A DNA stretch of 64,000 bases, from assembly GCA_963774345.1 (NCBI GenBank), contig CAVZFB010000054.1, forward strand, positions 62,001-126,000. The letters run 5' to 3'. Below, piece by piece: positions 28,587-36,781 of this stretch. The stretch is from AP-15 sp963774345. GTDB lineage: Bacteria > Pseudomonadota > Alphaproteobacteria > ATCC43930 > CGMCC-115725. Position 1 is the stretch's first letter, and each line of letters begins with the position of its first letter. A program made the position numbers and the translations under genes. The notes below the pieces were generated by a model. The model was not told the DNA's origin. It was given only the letters and a program-made list of their open reading frames with translations, and ran no database searches.

Positions 28587-29285
28587 AGTACGCCACACGG
28601 CCACCGCCGTCTTGCCGAATTTGTAGCCGGTCAAGGGATCGAGCAGGCGGGAAATCGGAACCAGCAAGTTGTCCCATACCGTGATCTGTCGCTGAGACGG
28701 CAGCGCCGCCCTGAGCATCAGGCGGTTGGCGAGCGAGGCGAAAAAACCGGCGCAATCGAGCATCAGAAAAGCCTCAAGTTGGCATCCAGGTGGGGTCTGA
28801 GCGCGCAGGCTTGCCCGGTTGTAGCGCCGGTGGTGGCCGACCGCGGCATCGAACGGGCTGAACAGATATTGATGCGCCGGCGCCAGCACGACGAGCTTGC
28901 CGTGGTCCGCGAGATGGGCGCGCGCGCGGGCGAGTTCGCCCCGGTCATCGGCGATGTGTTCGAGCACATCGAGGTAGAGGATCGTGTCGAACCGGGCGTC
29001 CCGGCGAATATTCTCGATCGTGCCGGTGACGACGCGGCAGGTTGTCCGGATTTCCCCGGCCTGGACCCGCTCTCCAATCTCGCGTGTCAGGTCAGGATCG
29101 GGCTCCAGGCACGTCCATTCACTGACGCGGGCGTTATCGAAGTGGCCGGTGTTGCCGCCGATGCCGGCGCCGACCTCGAGCACCCGGCCCGCGATGTAGC
29201 GCCCGAGCACCTGGCCGACATAAGCTTTCCAATTGGTTGCCGTTGCGAACAACGTTAGTTCCGAGCCGACATAATGGTAGCTCAT
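28578..29285 (-). CDS. class I SAM-dependent methyltransferase
   Basis: A 235-residue methyltransferase. SAM-binding motif I is VLEVGAGIGGNTG near residue 35; motif II/III around LEPDPDL; then LYLDVLEHIADD near 110. The C-terminal 40 residues are hydrophobic and basic. It starts within the stop of the upstream GT2 gene (ATGA overlap), so the two are made together. The pair looks like a unit that methylates or modifies a lipid-linked glycan, by inference. Its 3-prime end overlaps the convergent PAP2 gene by nine bases. Confidence 0.85.
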   Translation of the reverse strand: MSYHYVGSELTLFATATNWKAYVGQVLGRYIAGRVLEVGAGIGGNTGHFDNARVSEWTCLEPDPDLTREIGERVQAGEIRTTCRVVTGTIENIRRDARFDTILYLDVLEHIADDRGELARARAHLADHGKLVVLAPAHQYLFSPFDAAVGHHRRYNRASLRAQTPPGCQLEAFLMLDCAGFFASLANRLMLRAALPSQRQITVWDNLLVPISRLLDPLTGYKFGKTAVAVWRTSP

Positions 29286-30286
29286 GCGGCCGGACGCACC
29301 GCAGCCACCGCTGCCGATCGGCGGTCGAGCCGGTAGTGTTGACGTTCGGCGACAAAGCAAGGGCAATCGACGATCGGCACGATCGGCCGATTGCTTCTTC
29401 CCGCCAATACAGTCAGGCTCGCCGCGATCACGATAACCAATATCTGCAACAGGATAATCAGCAGATCGCCGATCACGGTAGTGGCCCAGCCGGGGATGAC
29501 GAGATCTGTGGAGAGCCGGATCGCGGCAACACTGACGATGCCTAGCGCGGCTAATCCGGACACGAGGCCGGCGGCGAGCAGGACTCGGACAAAGATCTTG
29601 TCGGTATAGACCGACAGCGCGCTGAGGCCGTGAACCATTAGCGCCACAAGATTCATTCGGGACCGCCCGGCGCAGCGGCTGCCGCGCACCGTCGGCACGC
29701 TCATATAGGGAAGCCGGGAGCGCATAACCGAGGCTGCAAGGTGGTTCCACAATTCGGGCATATGCACGAGACGGCGGACCGCGGCGACTGGCATCAAACA
29801 GTAATTGCCGAAATCGATCGCTTGACCGGTCAGCACATGAAACAGCAGCTTGTAAAGCCGATACCACAACCGGAAGACGCGGGATTCGGCGCGCTTTACC
29901 CGCCCGGCGAACACGACATGCCGCGGATGGCGCACACTCGCGGCCAACAATGCGGAAATGTCGACCGGCCGGTCCTGACCATCGCTGTCCATGACCACAG
30001 CCGCGTCGATCTCGCTGCTGTCGGCGATCGCGCACAATCCGATGGCGATCGCCCTTTGGTGACCGAGATTCGCCGCGAGCCGGACGATTTCGATCAACTC
30101 CACACACGAGACGGTCGGCAGCACGATGTGGGCGGGGTCGAACGGTGCAGCCGAGCCGTCGTCGACGGCGCAGATGTGAAACACGACGCCGGACCCGGTG
30201 AACCGTTCGGATATCTCGGTCATGAGTTCGGCAAACGATACCCAGTCATCGAGGACCGGGGTCACGATCGCGATGGTCTTGGCCAT
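29282..30286 (-). CDS. glycosyltransferase family 2, membrane-anchored
   Basis: A 334-residue GT-A fold enzyme of the dolichyl-phosphate-mannose-synthase/ArnC type. The N-terminal strand is IAIVTPVLDDW. AVDDGSAAPFD holds the nucleotide-binding Asp and VVMDSDGQDRPVD the DxD-like motif near residue 105. Two hydrophobic segments lie near residues 225-285, as in polyprenyl-phosphate sugar transferases. The C-terminal tail after residue 300 is basic. It is divergent from the GT87-like gene at 30432, so promoters for both should lie in 30287-30431. Confidence 0.85.
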   Translation of the reverse strand: MAKTIAIVTPVLDDWVSFAELMTEISERFTGSGVVFHICAVDDGSAAPFDPAHIVLPTVSCVELIEIVRLAANLGHQRAIAIGLCAIADSSEIDAAVVMDSDGQDRPVDISALLAASVRHPRHVVFAGRVKRAESRVFRLWYRLYKLLFHVLTGQAIDFGNYCLMPVAAVRRLVHMPELWNHLAASVMRSRLPYMSVPTVRGSRCAGRSRMNLVALMVHGLSALSVYTDKIFVRVLLAAGLVSGLAALGIVSVAAIRLSTDLVIPGWATTVIGDLLIILLQILVIVIAASLTVLAGRSNRPIVPIVDCPCFVAERQHYRLDRRSAAVAAVRPAA

Positions 30287-30431
30287 GCCGTGCGAGTGTC
30301 CAATTGCTCCGCGGCCATCTTAAATCGGGCGATTTTAACGAAGGATGAACCCCACGGCTGAGCGATGCCGCCACACGGGTCCTCGTTCACCACAGCTTAA
30401 TCGCAGCCGATTTAACCTCGCCCCGTTGAAC

Positions 30432-31790
30432 ATGGCCTCAACTCAGCCCGCCGCTGCCGCACCGGAAAGGAACTCAAAACCTGAGTGTCGCCGGACACTC
30501 TCCGCAACGGCGTTATGCCTTTTCGGGACGCTGGCTCTGCTGTGGCACTACGGGCAGCACGCGCTTTATTTCGGTGCCCTGGGGGTTTTCGGTTTTGAAC
30601 CGTTCCGCTTTCCGTTTCTCGACATCCACGCTGTTCTTGCCGCGGCGCAATGCCAGCGGGCGGGGATCGATGTCTATATCTACAACCCCTGCGATGCGCT
30701 CGGACGCCCGCATGTTTACTCGCCGCTGTGGCTGGCGCTGACCCCGAGTTTCCTCGATACCACGGCGACAACCGCGGTCGGGCTCGGGCTCGACCTGATG
30801 TTCATCCTGTCCCTGGCCATCGCGATCCGCCCGGCACGCTGGGGCGAGACACTGGTTATCGGATTGGTGGCGCTGTCGCCGATGACGGTCTATGCGCTCG
30901 AACGCGCCAATTGCGATCTCGTCGTCTTCTTGCTGATCTTGGCCGGCTTTGCGCTCGACGCCGCGTCGCGCCGGTGGCGTCTCGGCTGCTATGCGTTCTA
31001 CCTGACCGCCGGCCTGCTCAAATACTACCCTTTGGTCTTATTGGTATTGCTTGCACGCGAGCGGCGGCGGGACGGGCTGCTCATCGCCGGCCTCGCTGCG
31101 GCGGTCGTCGCCCTGCTGGTGATCCGCGGCCACGCCGATCTCGCCAAGGCGCTGGCGAATATTCCAGCACTCTCTTATTTCGCTGATTCGTTCTCGGCTC
31201 GGAACCTGCCCTTCGGCTTTGTCGAGGTCGTCTTCGGCCCTCGCCTGCACATTCCGGCCGCTCTTCTGCTGCTGAGCATCGTGCTGGCGCTGGCGATCGC
31301 CCGGACGCGACGCACTTTCCACATGCTTGACGCGGCCGCGCCCGACCCAAATTCGCTCGAGACACAGCGCCTGCTGGTCGGCGCACTGCTGCTGACGACG
31401 TGCTTTTTCGTAGGTCAGAACATCGACTACCGCGGCATTTATTTCATATTGGTAATCCCGGGCCTGATCCGCCTCTGCCAATCGTCCAGCGACCCGGCCA
31501 TCAGGCGATTTTTGGTGCGAATGATCGCCGCCGTTCTGTTCGTCGCCTGGGAAGAGCCGCTGCGCCGCGCCGTCGATATGATCGCCGCCGCGATTGTCGC
31601 GGACTGGCTGCGCCCGCGCGTCGAAGTCTTGTTCTGGATCGGCCGCGAGCTGGTGTGGTGGTGGCTGATCGCCGGGCTCGCGGCGATCGTCCTGACCCAA
31701 CTTCTGCGCATGCCGCTCGTGCTGGAAATCAGCGCCTACCTGCGGTGTTTGTCGCCCGTGCACGAGCAGCGTCGGCAAATGCCCGGCTGA
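30432..31790 (+). CDS. GT87/DUF2029-like membrane glycosyltransferase
   Basis: A 452-residue protein with about ten hydrophobic segments. A short loop after the first carries FLDIHAVLAAAQC, a likely acidic catalytic loop of the GT-C fold. ERANCDLVVFLLI and LKYYPLVLL segments match the DUF2029/GT87 pattern. These enzymes transfer sugars from polyprenyl-phosphate donors on the periplasmic side, a good fit to the adjacent GT2. An upstream in-frame ATG at 30345 would add 29 residues; neither start has a clear ribosome binding site. Confidence 0.72.
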   Translation: MASTQPAAAAPERNSKPECRRTLSATALCLFGTLALLWHYGQHALYFGALGVFGFEPFRFPFLDIHAVLAAAQCQRAGIDVYIYNPCDALGRPHVYSPLWLALTPSFLDTTATTAVGLGLDLMFILSLAIAIRPARWGETLVIGLVALSPMTVYALERANCDLVVFLLILAGFALDAASRRWRLGCYAFYLTAGLLKYYPLVLLVLLARERRRDGLLIAGLAAAVVALLVIRGHADLAKALANIPALSYFADSFSARNLPFGFVEVVFGPRLHIPAALLLLSIVLALAIARTRRTFHMLDAAAPDPNSLETQRLLVGALLLTTCFFVGQNIDYRGIYFILVIPGLIRLCQSSSDPAIRRFLVRMIAAVLFVAWEEPLRRAVDMIAAAIVADWLRPRVEVLFWIGRELVWWWLIAGLAAIVLTQLLRMPLVLEISAYLRCLSPVHEQRRQMPG

Positions 31791-31822
31791 CCGCCTCCCC
31801 GGTCGCGCGGCGGGAGCGGACG

Positions 31823-32251
31823 CTATCGCAGCCGGGCGGCGACTGCCGGCAATCCGGCGATGTCGATGCCGTGGCGCGCGGCTTCGGAGATCAGCGCCAA
31901 CGGATCGGCGCCCTCGCGCATCCGGGTCAACGCCCACAGCAAAGCCGAGCGGGTTCCGCTGCGGCAATGGGCGACGACCGGTTGGGCGGCGTCCCGCAAG
32001 GTCGCGGCGAAGGCGTCGACATCGCCGCGCGTCAATGTCGCCGCGGTGATCGGGATGTGGTGATAGGCGATCCCATGCGCCGCGGCGAGCTGCTTCGCCT
32101 CGGCGGCCGGCAACTGCCCGGGGTCTTCACCGTCGGGCCGGTTGTTGACGATCGTGCGCACCCCGGCGCGCGCCAGCGCGTCGATGTCCGCGCGATCGAG
32201 CCGGCCGGCAACGCTCAGCCCGGGCGCCAGCGGAAAAAGCTCGGCGGTCAT
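31823..32251 (-). CDS. TIGR01244/DUF442 family phosphatase-like protein
   Basis: A 142-residue tyrosine-phosphatase-fold protein. The active-site loop is HCRSGTRS near residue 95 (C-x-SG-x-R). In some bacteria this domain is fused to a persulfide dioxygenase-like hydrolase (Blh) and linked to sulfide handling. It is convergent with the GT87 gene. The start at 32251 is supported by GGAGGAG. Confidence 0.8.
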   Translation of the reverse strand: MTAELFPLAPGLSVAGRLDRADIDALARAGVRTIVNNRPDGEDPGQLPAAEAKQLAAAHGIAYHHIPITAATLTRGDVDAFAATLRDAAQPVVAHCRSGTRSALLWALTRMREGADPLALISEAARHGIDIAGLPAVAARLR

Positions 32252-32316
32252 GCTGCTCCTCCACAACCTTGTCGGCGCAGAATCGCAGCTGGCGCCGCCG
32301 CGGTCACCTGAAAAGA

Positions 32317-32790
32317 TCAGGCAGCGAATTGCGGAGGTCGCTGGATCATGTCGCCGGCGCGGATCCAGAAGCGTTCGAGCCGGCGCAAGGTGACGCCGGC
32401 GGCTTGAAGATCTTCCGCGCCGACCAGAGCCTGCGGCAGCATCTCGGCATGGCGGCGATGCATCGTGGTCAGGCTGTCGCGCAGCTTGAACCCCTTTTCG
32501 GTCAGTCGGACATGGACCGAGCGCCGATCGTGCAAAGAGCGCTGCTGCACCAGATAGCCGTTCTCGACCATCTTTTTGACATTGTACGAGACGTTCGAGC
32601 CGAGATAGCAGCCGCGCAAGGTCAGTTCGCCGACGGTCATCTCGGCGTCGCCGATATTGAACAGCATCATCCCCTGGACGTTGTTGATATCATGAATCCC
32701 GAGCCCCTCGAGCTCGAGCTTCACCACTTCCAGGAAATGACGGTGGAGACGCTCGACGAGCGAGATAACTTCCAAATACGTATTGTTCAT
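32317..32790 (-). CDS. ldtR: MarR-family regulator, LdtR-like
   Basis: A 157-residue winged-helix regulator. It resembles LdtR of rhizobia and Liberibacter in the segments INNVQGMMLFNIGD, TLRGCYLGSNVSYNVKKM and QRSLHDRRSVHVRL, the last being the wing. LdtR controls an L,D-transpeptidase gene and osmotic tolerance in those species. The recognition helix is about residues 58-75. The upstream DNA has an 8-bp palindrome TTAATTAA at 32834-32841, a possible but untested operator. The symbol rests on similarity from memory. Confidence 0.72.
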   Translation of the reverse strand: MNNTYLEVISLVERLHRHFLEVVKLELEGLGIHDINNVQGMMLFNIGDAEMTVGELTLRGCYLGSNVSYNVKKMVENGYLVQQRSLHDRRSVHVRLTEKGFKLRDSLTTMHRRHAEMLPQALVGAEDLQAAGVTLRRLERFWIRAGDMIQRPPQFAA

Positions 32791-32850
32791 CCGAGCCTCG
32801 TCATTGGACGGTCTCGGCGAGATTAGCCTGGGCTTAATTAACTATTCGTT

Positions 32851-33750
32851 TCAAATTTTACGGTCAGGTTTGGCGATAAAGCGATAGATCGCCGAGAAAT
32901 CGAGGCCGCCCGCTCCCTGATCGACATGCAGCTGATAGAGCGCTGCCGCGGCCGCGCCCATCGGCGTCGGCGCCGCGGTCGCGCCGGCCGCCTGCTGCGC
33001 CAGCCGCAGATCCTTCAGCATCATCGCCGCGGTGAAGCCCGCCGCGTAGTCGCGATTGGCAGGCGAGGATGGGACCGGCCCCGGCACCGGGCAATAGCTC
33101 GTCAAGGCCCAGCATTGGCCGGACGATTTGGCGGCGACGTCGAATAAAGTCTGCGCCCCGAGCCCGAGCTTGTCGGCGAGGGTGAAGGCCTCGCACACCC
33201 CGATCATCGATATGGCGAGCAGCATGTTGTTGCAGATCTTGACCGCCTGGCCGCTGCCGGCCGGCCCGGCATGGACGATCGTGCGCCCCATCGCCGCCAA
33301 TATCGGCTGGGCGCGGGCGAACCCCTGGGCGCTGCCGCCGACCATGATCGTCAGGGTCGCGGCATCGGCGCCGGCGGTGCCGCCGGAAACCGGCCCGTCG
33401 AGCATGTCGAAGCCAGCCTCCGCCGCCGCGGCAGCGACCGCGCGCGCGGTCTCGACATCGATCGTCGAGCAGTCGATCAGCAGCGCATCCTTGCGCGCGC
33501 GTCCCAGCACCCCGCCATTGCCGAGATAGACCTCGCGCACCTGCGGCCCGGCTGGCAGCATCGTAATGACGATCTCGCCCGCGGCGACGGCATCGGCGGC
33601 GCTCGCCGCAGCCCGGCCGCCTTTCGCCGCCAACGCGACGACCGCTGCCGGCACGATGTCGTAACCGGTCACCTGATGGCCGGCCTTGACCAGGTTCGCC
33701 GCCATCGGCGCCCCCATATTGCCGAGCCCGATAAAGCCGATCGCTGCCAT
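32851..33750 (-). CDS. mmsB: 3-hydroxyisobutyrate dehydrogenase
   Basis: A 299-residue beta-hydroxyacid dehydrogenase for valine catabolism. The Rossmann motif is GFIGLGNMGAPMA (residues 4-16), the substrate loop DGPVSGGTAGA near 125, and the catalytic Lys is in GQAVKICNN near 170. ATG 33750 has GAGAGGG upstream; the longer frame to 33909 has none. It is followed upstream, after 3 kb of accessory genes, by the hydrolase and acyl-CoA dehydrogenase of the same pathway. Confidence 0.9.
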   Translation of the reverse strand: MAAIGFIGLGNMGAPMAANLVKAGHQVTGYDIVPAAVVALAAKGGRAAASAADAVAAGEIVITMLPAGPQVREVYLGNGGVLGRARKDALLIDCSTIDVETARAVAAAAAEAGFDMLDGPVSGGTAGADAATLTIMVGGSAQGFARAQPILAAMGRTIVHAGPAGSGQAVKICNNMLLAISMIGVCEAFTLADKLGLGAQTLFDVAAKSSGQCWALTSYCPVPGPVPSSPANRDYAAGFTAAMMLKDLRLAQQAAGATAAPTPMGAAAAALYQLHVDQGAGGLDFSAIYRFIAKPDRKI

Positions 33751-33876
33751 GTTGTCGATTCCCTCTCGGTTGGCAGGTGTTTCGCACGATGATAAGGGGT
33801 CGGCGCTAAGGCCGAAAGGGCCGGCCGGCGGACAACGCGGCGCGATCGACCGCAAATCGACGCAATTCGCCAATTC

Positions 33877-33912
33877 GTAGGGCGGGTTAAGCGCAGCGCA
33901 ACCCGCCATCGA
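33877..33912. repeat. REP-like palindrome (GGCGGGTT...AACCCGCC)
   Basis: An 8-bp perfect stem, GGCGGGTT (33881-33888) and AACCCGCC (33900-33907), with an 11-base loop AAGCGCAGCGC. It matches the widespread bacterial intergenic element of the form GGCGGGTTA-AGCGCAGCG-TAACCCGCC. It lies at the left edge of the accessory insertion between mmsB and the MNT gene. Confidence 0.7.
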
Positions 33913-33965
33913 TTCCGCGGGCTACACGGCTGGTACCGCCCGCTCCCGGATGTTATGTGGAACGA

Positions 33966-34262
33966 ATGAACCGTCAGGAAATTCTTGCCAAGCTGAGGGA
34001 GAATGAAACCGCTCTCCGCTCACGCGGCGTCAGTCACGCGGCCTTGTTCGGATCACGCGCGCGCGGCGACAGTCGCCCCGACAGCGATATCGATATTATG
34101 ATCGAGGTCAATTCGTCCGCCGGGATCGGCGTCTATGAATACGTTGCGCTCAAAGATTACATCGCCGAGCTGTTCGATGGCCCAGTCGATGTGGTCAGCC
34201 GTGAGGGGCTGAAACCCTACGTTAGACCTGCCGCCACCGCCGACGCCATCTATGCGTTCTGA
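33966..34262 (+). CDS. MNT-type nucleotidyltransferase (MntA-like antitoxin)
   Basis: A 98-residue minimal nucleotidyltransferase. The motif is FGSRARGD followed by SDIDIMIE (residues about 28-45), the GS-x10-D-x-D active site. In MntA/HepT modules the enzyme adds AMP to the HEPN toxin to silence it. ATG 33966 gives the usual MNRQEIL start; a GTG nine bases upstream is possible. It overlaps the HEPN gene by 11 bases. Confidence 0.85.
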   Translation: MNRQEILAKLRENETALRSRGVSHAALFGSRARGDSRPDSDIDIMIEVNSSAGIGVYEYVALKDYIAELFDGPVDVVSREGLKPYVRPAATADAIYAF

Positions 34263-34611
34263 CACCGCGATCTCAGCACTTCGCGATATCGCGCACCACA
34301 TCGACTTGGCCGCAAGCTTCGCGGCCGGCTTCGACTATGAGGCGTTCGCGGCCGACTCGCGCACTGTATATGCCGTGACGCGCTGTCTTGAGATCATCTC
34401 CGAAGCCTCACGCCGGCTACCGGACGAATTGAAGGCCCGACACCCGGCGATCGCGTGGAAACAGATGGCCAGCGCCGGCAACGTCTATCGCCACAATTAC
34501 GAAGACGTCGCCGCTTCCTATGTCTGGACGACCGTGTGCAATCATCTGCCGCCGCTGCGCGCGGCGGTGGCCCAGGAGCTGGCGACACTCGATCCGCCGG
34601 AGGCGAAATAA
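34252..34611 (+). CDS. HEPN-domain protein (HepT/DUF86-like toxin)
   Basis: A 119-residue helical HEPN protein. HepT toxins are RNases whose Rx4-6H motif is catalytic. Here the motif region reads AGNVYRHNYED: His81 is present, but the residue five before it, usually Arg, is Gly76, with Arg80 adjacent to the His. Some DUF86 subgroups share this GNxxRH form. Tyr83 in HNY is the usual AMPylation-site position. It is paired with the MNT gene; whether it is active as a toxin is open. Confidence 0.8.
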   Translation: MRSDTAISALRDIAHHIDLAASFAAGFDYEAFAADSRTVYAVTRCLEIISEASRRLPDELKARHPAIAWKQMASAGNVYRHNYEDVAASYVWTTVCNHLPPLRAAVAQELATLDPPEAK

Positions 34612-34613
34612 AG

Positions 34614-34844
34614 ACGACGCTGGGCGGCCTCGCCGACGTGGAGCGCGACCTTATCCGCACCCGCACCGCCGAAGGCCGCAGCCGGGCGCAGAAGCGCGGG
34701 CAGCGCATGGGCCGAAAACCGAAACTGACAGAGGAACAGCAGGCCGAGGCCCGCAAACGGCGGGCGGAGGGTGCTACGCTTGTCGAACTCGCGCGGAGCT
34801 ACGGCGTCGGCAAGAGCACGATTTCGAGGCTAGTAGCCGAATGA
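34614..34844 (+). pseudogene. 5-prime-truncated serine recombinase (C-terminal fragment)
   Basis: The last 76 codons of a resolvase/invertase-family serine recombinase. The fragment begins TTLGGLADVERDLIRTRT (end of the catalytic domain and its long helix) and continues through GRKPKLTEEQ to the C-terminal helix-turn-helix ELARSYGVGKSTISRL. The catalytic serine domain is missing. It starts three bases after the HEPN stop, so the MNT/HEPN pair abuts a broken mobile element. Confidence 0.8.
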
Positions 34845-34939
34845 GTCAAACCAGAGCCAACGCTTGCACAATGTCACGATGCAGCAAGATACGGAATGCG
34901 GCTGATCGAAAAGAGCACTCGCGGAAAGAGGTTTGTGCG

Positions 34940-35692
34940 ATGAGCCAATTTACCTCCTGGGATGACTACAAAAAATTTGCCAGAGACATCAGAGAGTGTA
35001 GATATATTCATACCCCTAGCGTGCGCCGCTTCCTCGAAGCGGTAAGTCAAACAGCCAAACGCCGCGTACATCTGATGGAAGAAGAATGGGATTTTTGGCG
35101 TGCGCAGGGTGGATACCGGGGAAAAAGAGTCCGGCGGCCTCATCCGGACAACCGAATGAAACCCCTACCCGGTAGAGCTTTCGAAGGTCGAGTAAACCCA
35201 AAAGGCGTCCCCTGTCTTTACGGTGCTAAAAGCCCAGAAACAGCAATAGCAGAAATTCGCCCATGGAAAGGAGAGATCGTTTCTGTTGCGGTGTTCAAGG
35301 TGCGGTCAAACCTCAAAATAGTTGATTGCTGCACTGAGCACGATGGAATTGGGGTTTCTAGCCTCCTAAACACAAACAAACTCACTAAGCCTGCGATGAA
35401 GGACATAGAGAGCGATATATGGAACCATATTGATAGGGCATTTTCAGAGCCTATTTCTCGAACAGACGATCAAGCGGACTATGTTCCCACGCAGGTGATT
35501 GCAGAAGTGTTTAAGAGGGACGGCTATGATGGTATCGGATACCGAAGTAGACTTTCAGAAAATGGAGTAAATGTAGCCCTTTTTGATCCAACGGTCGCCA
35601 AGATTACTAATCGGCGGCTACTTTATGTGGTAACTGATCTGAAAGTTACATCGGAGCCGTATGACGGGCGGGAGCCGTATCACGGGCGGTAA
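34940..35692 (+). CDS. RES-domain protein, toxin-like
   Basis: A 250-residue protein. The RES core begins near residue 78 with RAFEGRVNPKG and CLYGAKSPETAIAEIRPW, the Arg and Glu of the RES triad. RES toxins degrade NAD and are usually held by an Xre/MbcA-type antitoxin. No such antitoxin gene is next to it. The DNA is clearly more AT-rich than the surrounding genes, a sign of transfer. AAAGAGG supports the ATG. Confidence 0.8.
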   Translation: MSQFTSWDDYKKFARDIRECRYIHTPSVRRFLEAVSQTAKRRVHLMEEEWDFWRAQGGYRGKRVRRPHPDNRMKPLPGRAFEGRVNPKGVPCLYGAKSPETAIAEIRPWKGEIVSVAVFKVRSNLKIVDCCTEHDGIGVSSLLNTNKLTKPAMKDIESDIWNHIDRAFSEPISRTDDQADYVPTQVIAEVFKRDGYDGIGYRSRLSENGVNVALFDPTVAKITNRRLLYVVTDLKVTSEPYDGREPYHGR

Positions 35693-35720
35693 AAGGTGGC
35701 TGTCGCTCGTCGATTTTCCA

Positions 35721-35949
35721 TATGTGGGGTCGCTGCACGATTTGCCAAAAACTGCACGCTTACGAGGTATGCCGATCACCATTGCCTTTCGCGGCGATTT
35801 TGAAAAGGGATTTTGAAAGAGAAACCCCAAGGATTGACCGGCGCAGGTAATCCTCATGCGCAAACGTCCGTTTTCGAAAGCCGTCTGATTTTGCTCCGCT
35901 TTCGGCTTAGCGTGCGATTTTGAGCAAATCGTGCAGCGACCCCCATAAG
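35721..35949. mobile_element. MITE-like element with long inverted repeats
   Basis: The 20-base sequence at 35726-35745 (GGGGTCGCTGCACGATTTGC) is exactly the reverse complement of 35924-35943. Similarity continues inwards (CCAAAAACTGCACGCT against the right-side complement with a few changes) and one step outwards (TATG at both ends). The 180 bases between hold no gene. Size and structure fit a miniature inverted-repeat element derived from an insertion sequence. A target duplication is not clear. Confidence 0.7.
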
Positions 35950-36781
35950 GCATGTTTCACGACTTTGGGCAGCACCCCCGCCCATTGCAAAAAAGGTTAA
36001 AGGTCTCGCAATATATTCCAAAACGGGCCAAGGTGGCGTTCGAGCCGTTCAGCTTTAGCGGCTTCTCCCTCCTTGGCCCGCGCCTCATCGTCCAGAACCA
36101 GAGCGCAGCTACCCCTTTACAACGCGGATCAGTGCAAGCAGTTTCCGTGACCGGGCAGATGAAATTACGAATTTCTCGTCTCAGGCCCGCCTTCCGCTTT
36201 TCTAGCGCTCGTTCCCCACGGACACGGGGCGACCGAAACAGTGCCAAGTTGCGGTAGTTCGTTCGCCGCGCTGCCACATCATTCTTACATGCTCGCACGC
36301 CTGTTTGGTTGGGTAAGTACCGTCATCGCTCGGGTAAGGGTCGGCGGCATAAGGGATGGGGCCGCTACAGTAACCGGCGATGCAGATAAACATCGCGTAA
36401 ATCATGGTTGTCATAGTTAAGAGGTGCCTGATAGTTTTATGCTAAGAGGTACCCTTTGAGTGGCGACCGCGGGTGTGTTCGTTCGCCGCGTACCGCCCAC
36501 CGCGGATGCCGTTGAGCATGCCCCGCACGTTCGGCGGAGGCTTCGGAGTCGCCTTGGCGGTAGATTCGGTGCCGCCCAGTATGGGATCCAGACCTAACAT
36601 CTGACGCCACGATAGCCAATTCCACCCTGCGTCGCCACCCGCCGCGATCGGCAAAACCCGCTGATTTTCCATAAAAGCCGATTATGCGACTTACGCGTGT
36701 AGGCGCCCGATCAAAATGTCGCTCGCGTGCCGCTTTGAAATGACGCGCCAAGCGGCGTTTGTGGGGGCGTATCGCCTCATC
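35950..36781. other. gene-poor stretch right of the MITE-like element
   Basis: About 830 bases before the end of the HIBCH gene. Apart from the weak small frame at 36202-36414 I see no supported gene. The open frames on both strands lack ribosome binding sites and recognisable motifs. Confidence 0.5.
36202..36414 (-). CDS. small hypothetical protein, possibly secreted
   Basis: A 70-residue frame. The N-terminus is hydrophobic (TMIYAMFICIAGYCSG) and the body has Cys in KQACEHV and WHCFG. It resembles short secreted proteins of alphaproteobacteria in style only. No ribosome binding site is visible, so it may not be real. Confidence 0.3.
   Translation of the reverse strand: MTTMIYAMFICIAGYCSGPIPYAADPYPSDDGTYPTKQACEHVRMMWQRGERTTATWHCFGRPVSVGNER

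Noticed and set aside
33877..33912. Attachment site of the accessory island
   Set aside because: The palindrome is of a common REP-like class and no second copy is seen at the right edge of the insertion.
35726..35943. Intrinsic terminator for the RES gene
   Set aside because: The inverted repeat arms are almost 180 bases apart, which fits a mobile element better than a terminator hairpin.
36442..36672. 76-codon open frame (MENQRVLPIAAGG...)
   Set aside because: No ribosome binding site and no motif; left out as unsupported although it cannot be excluded.
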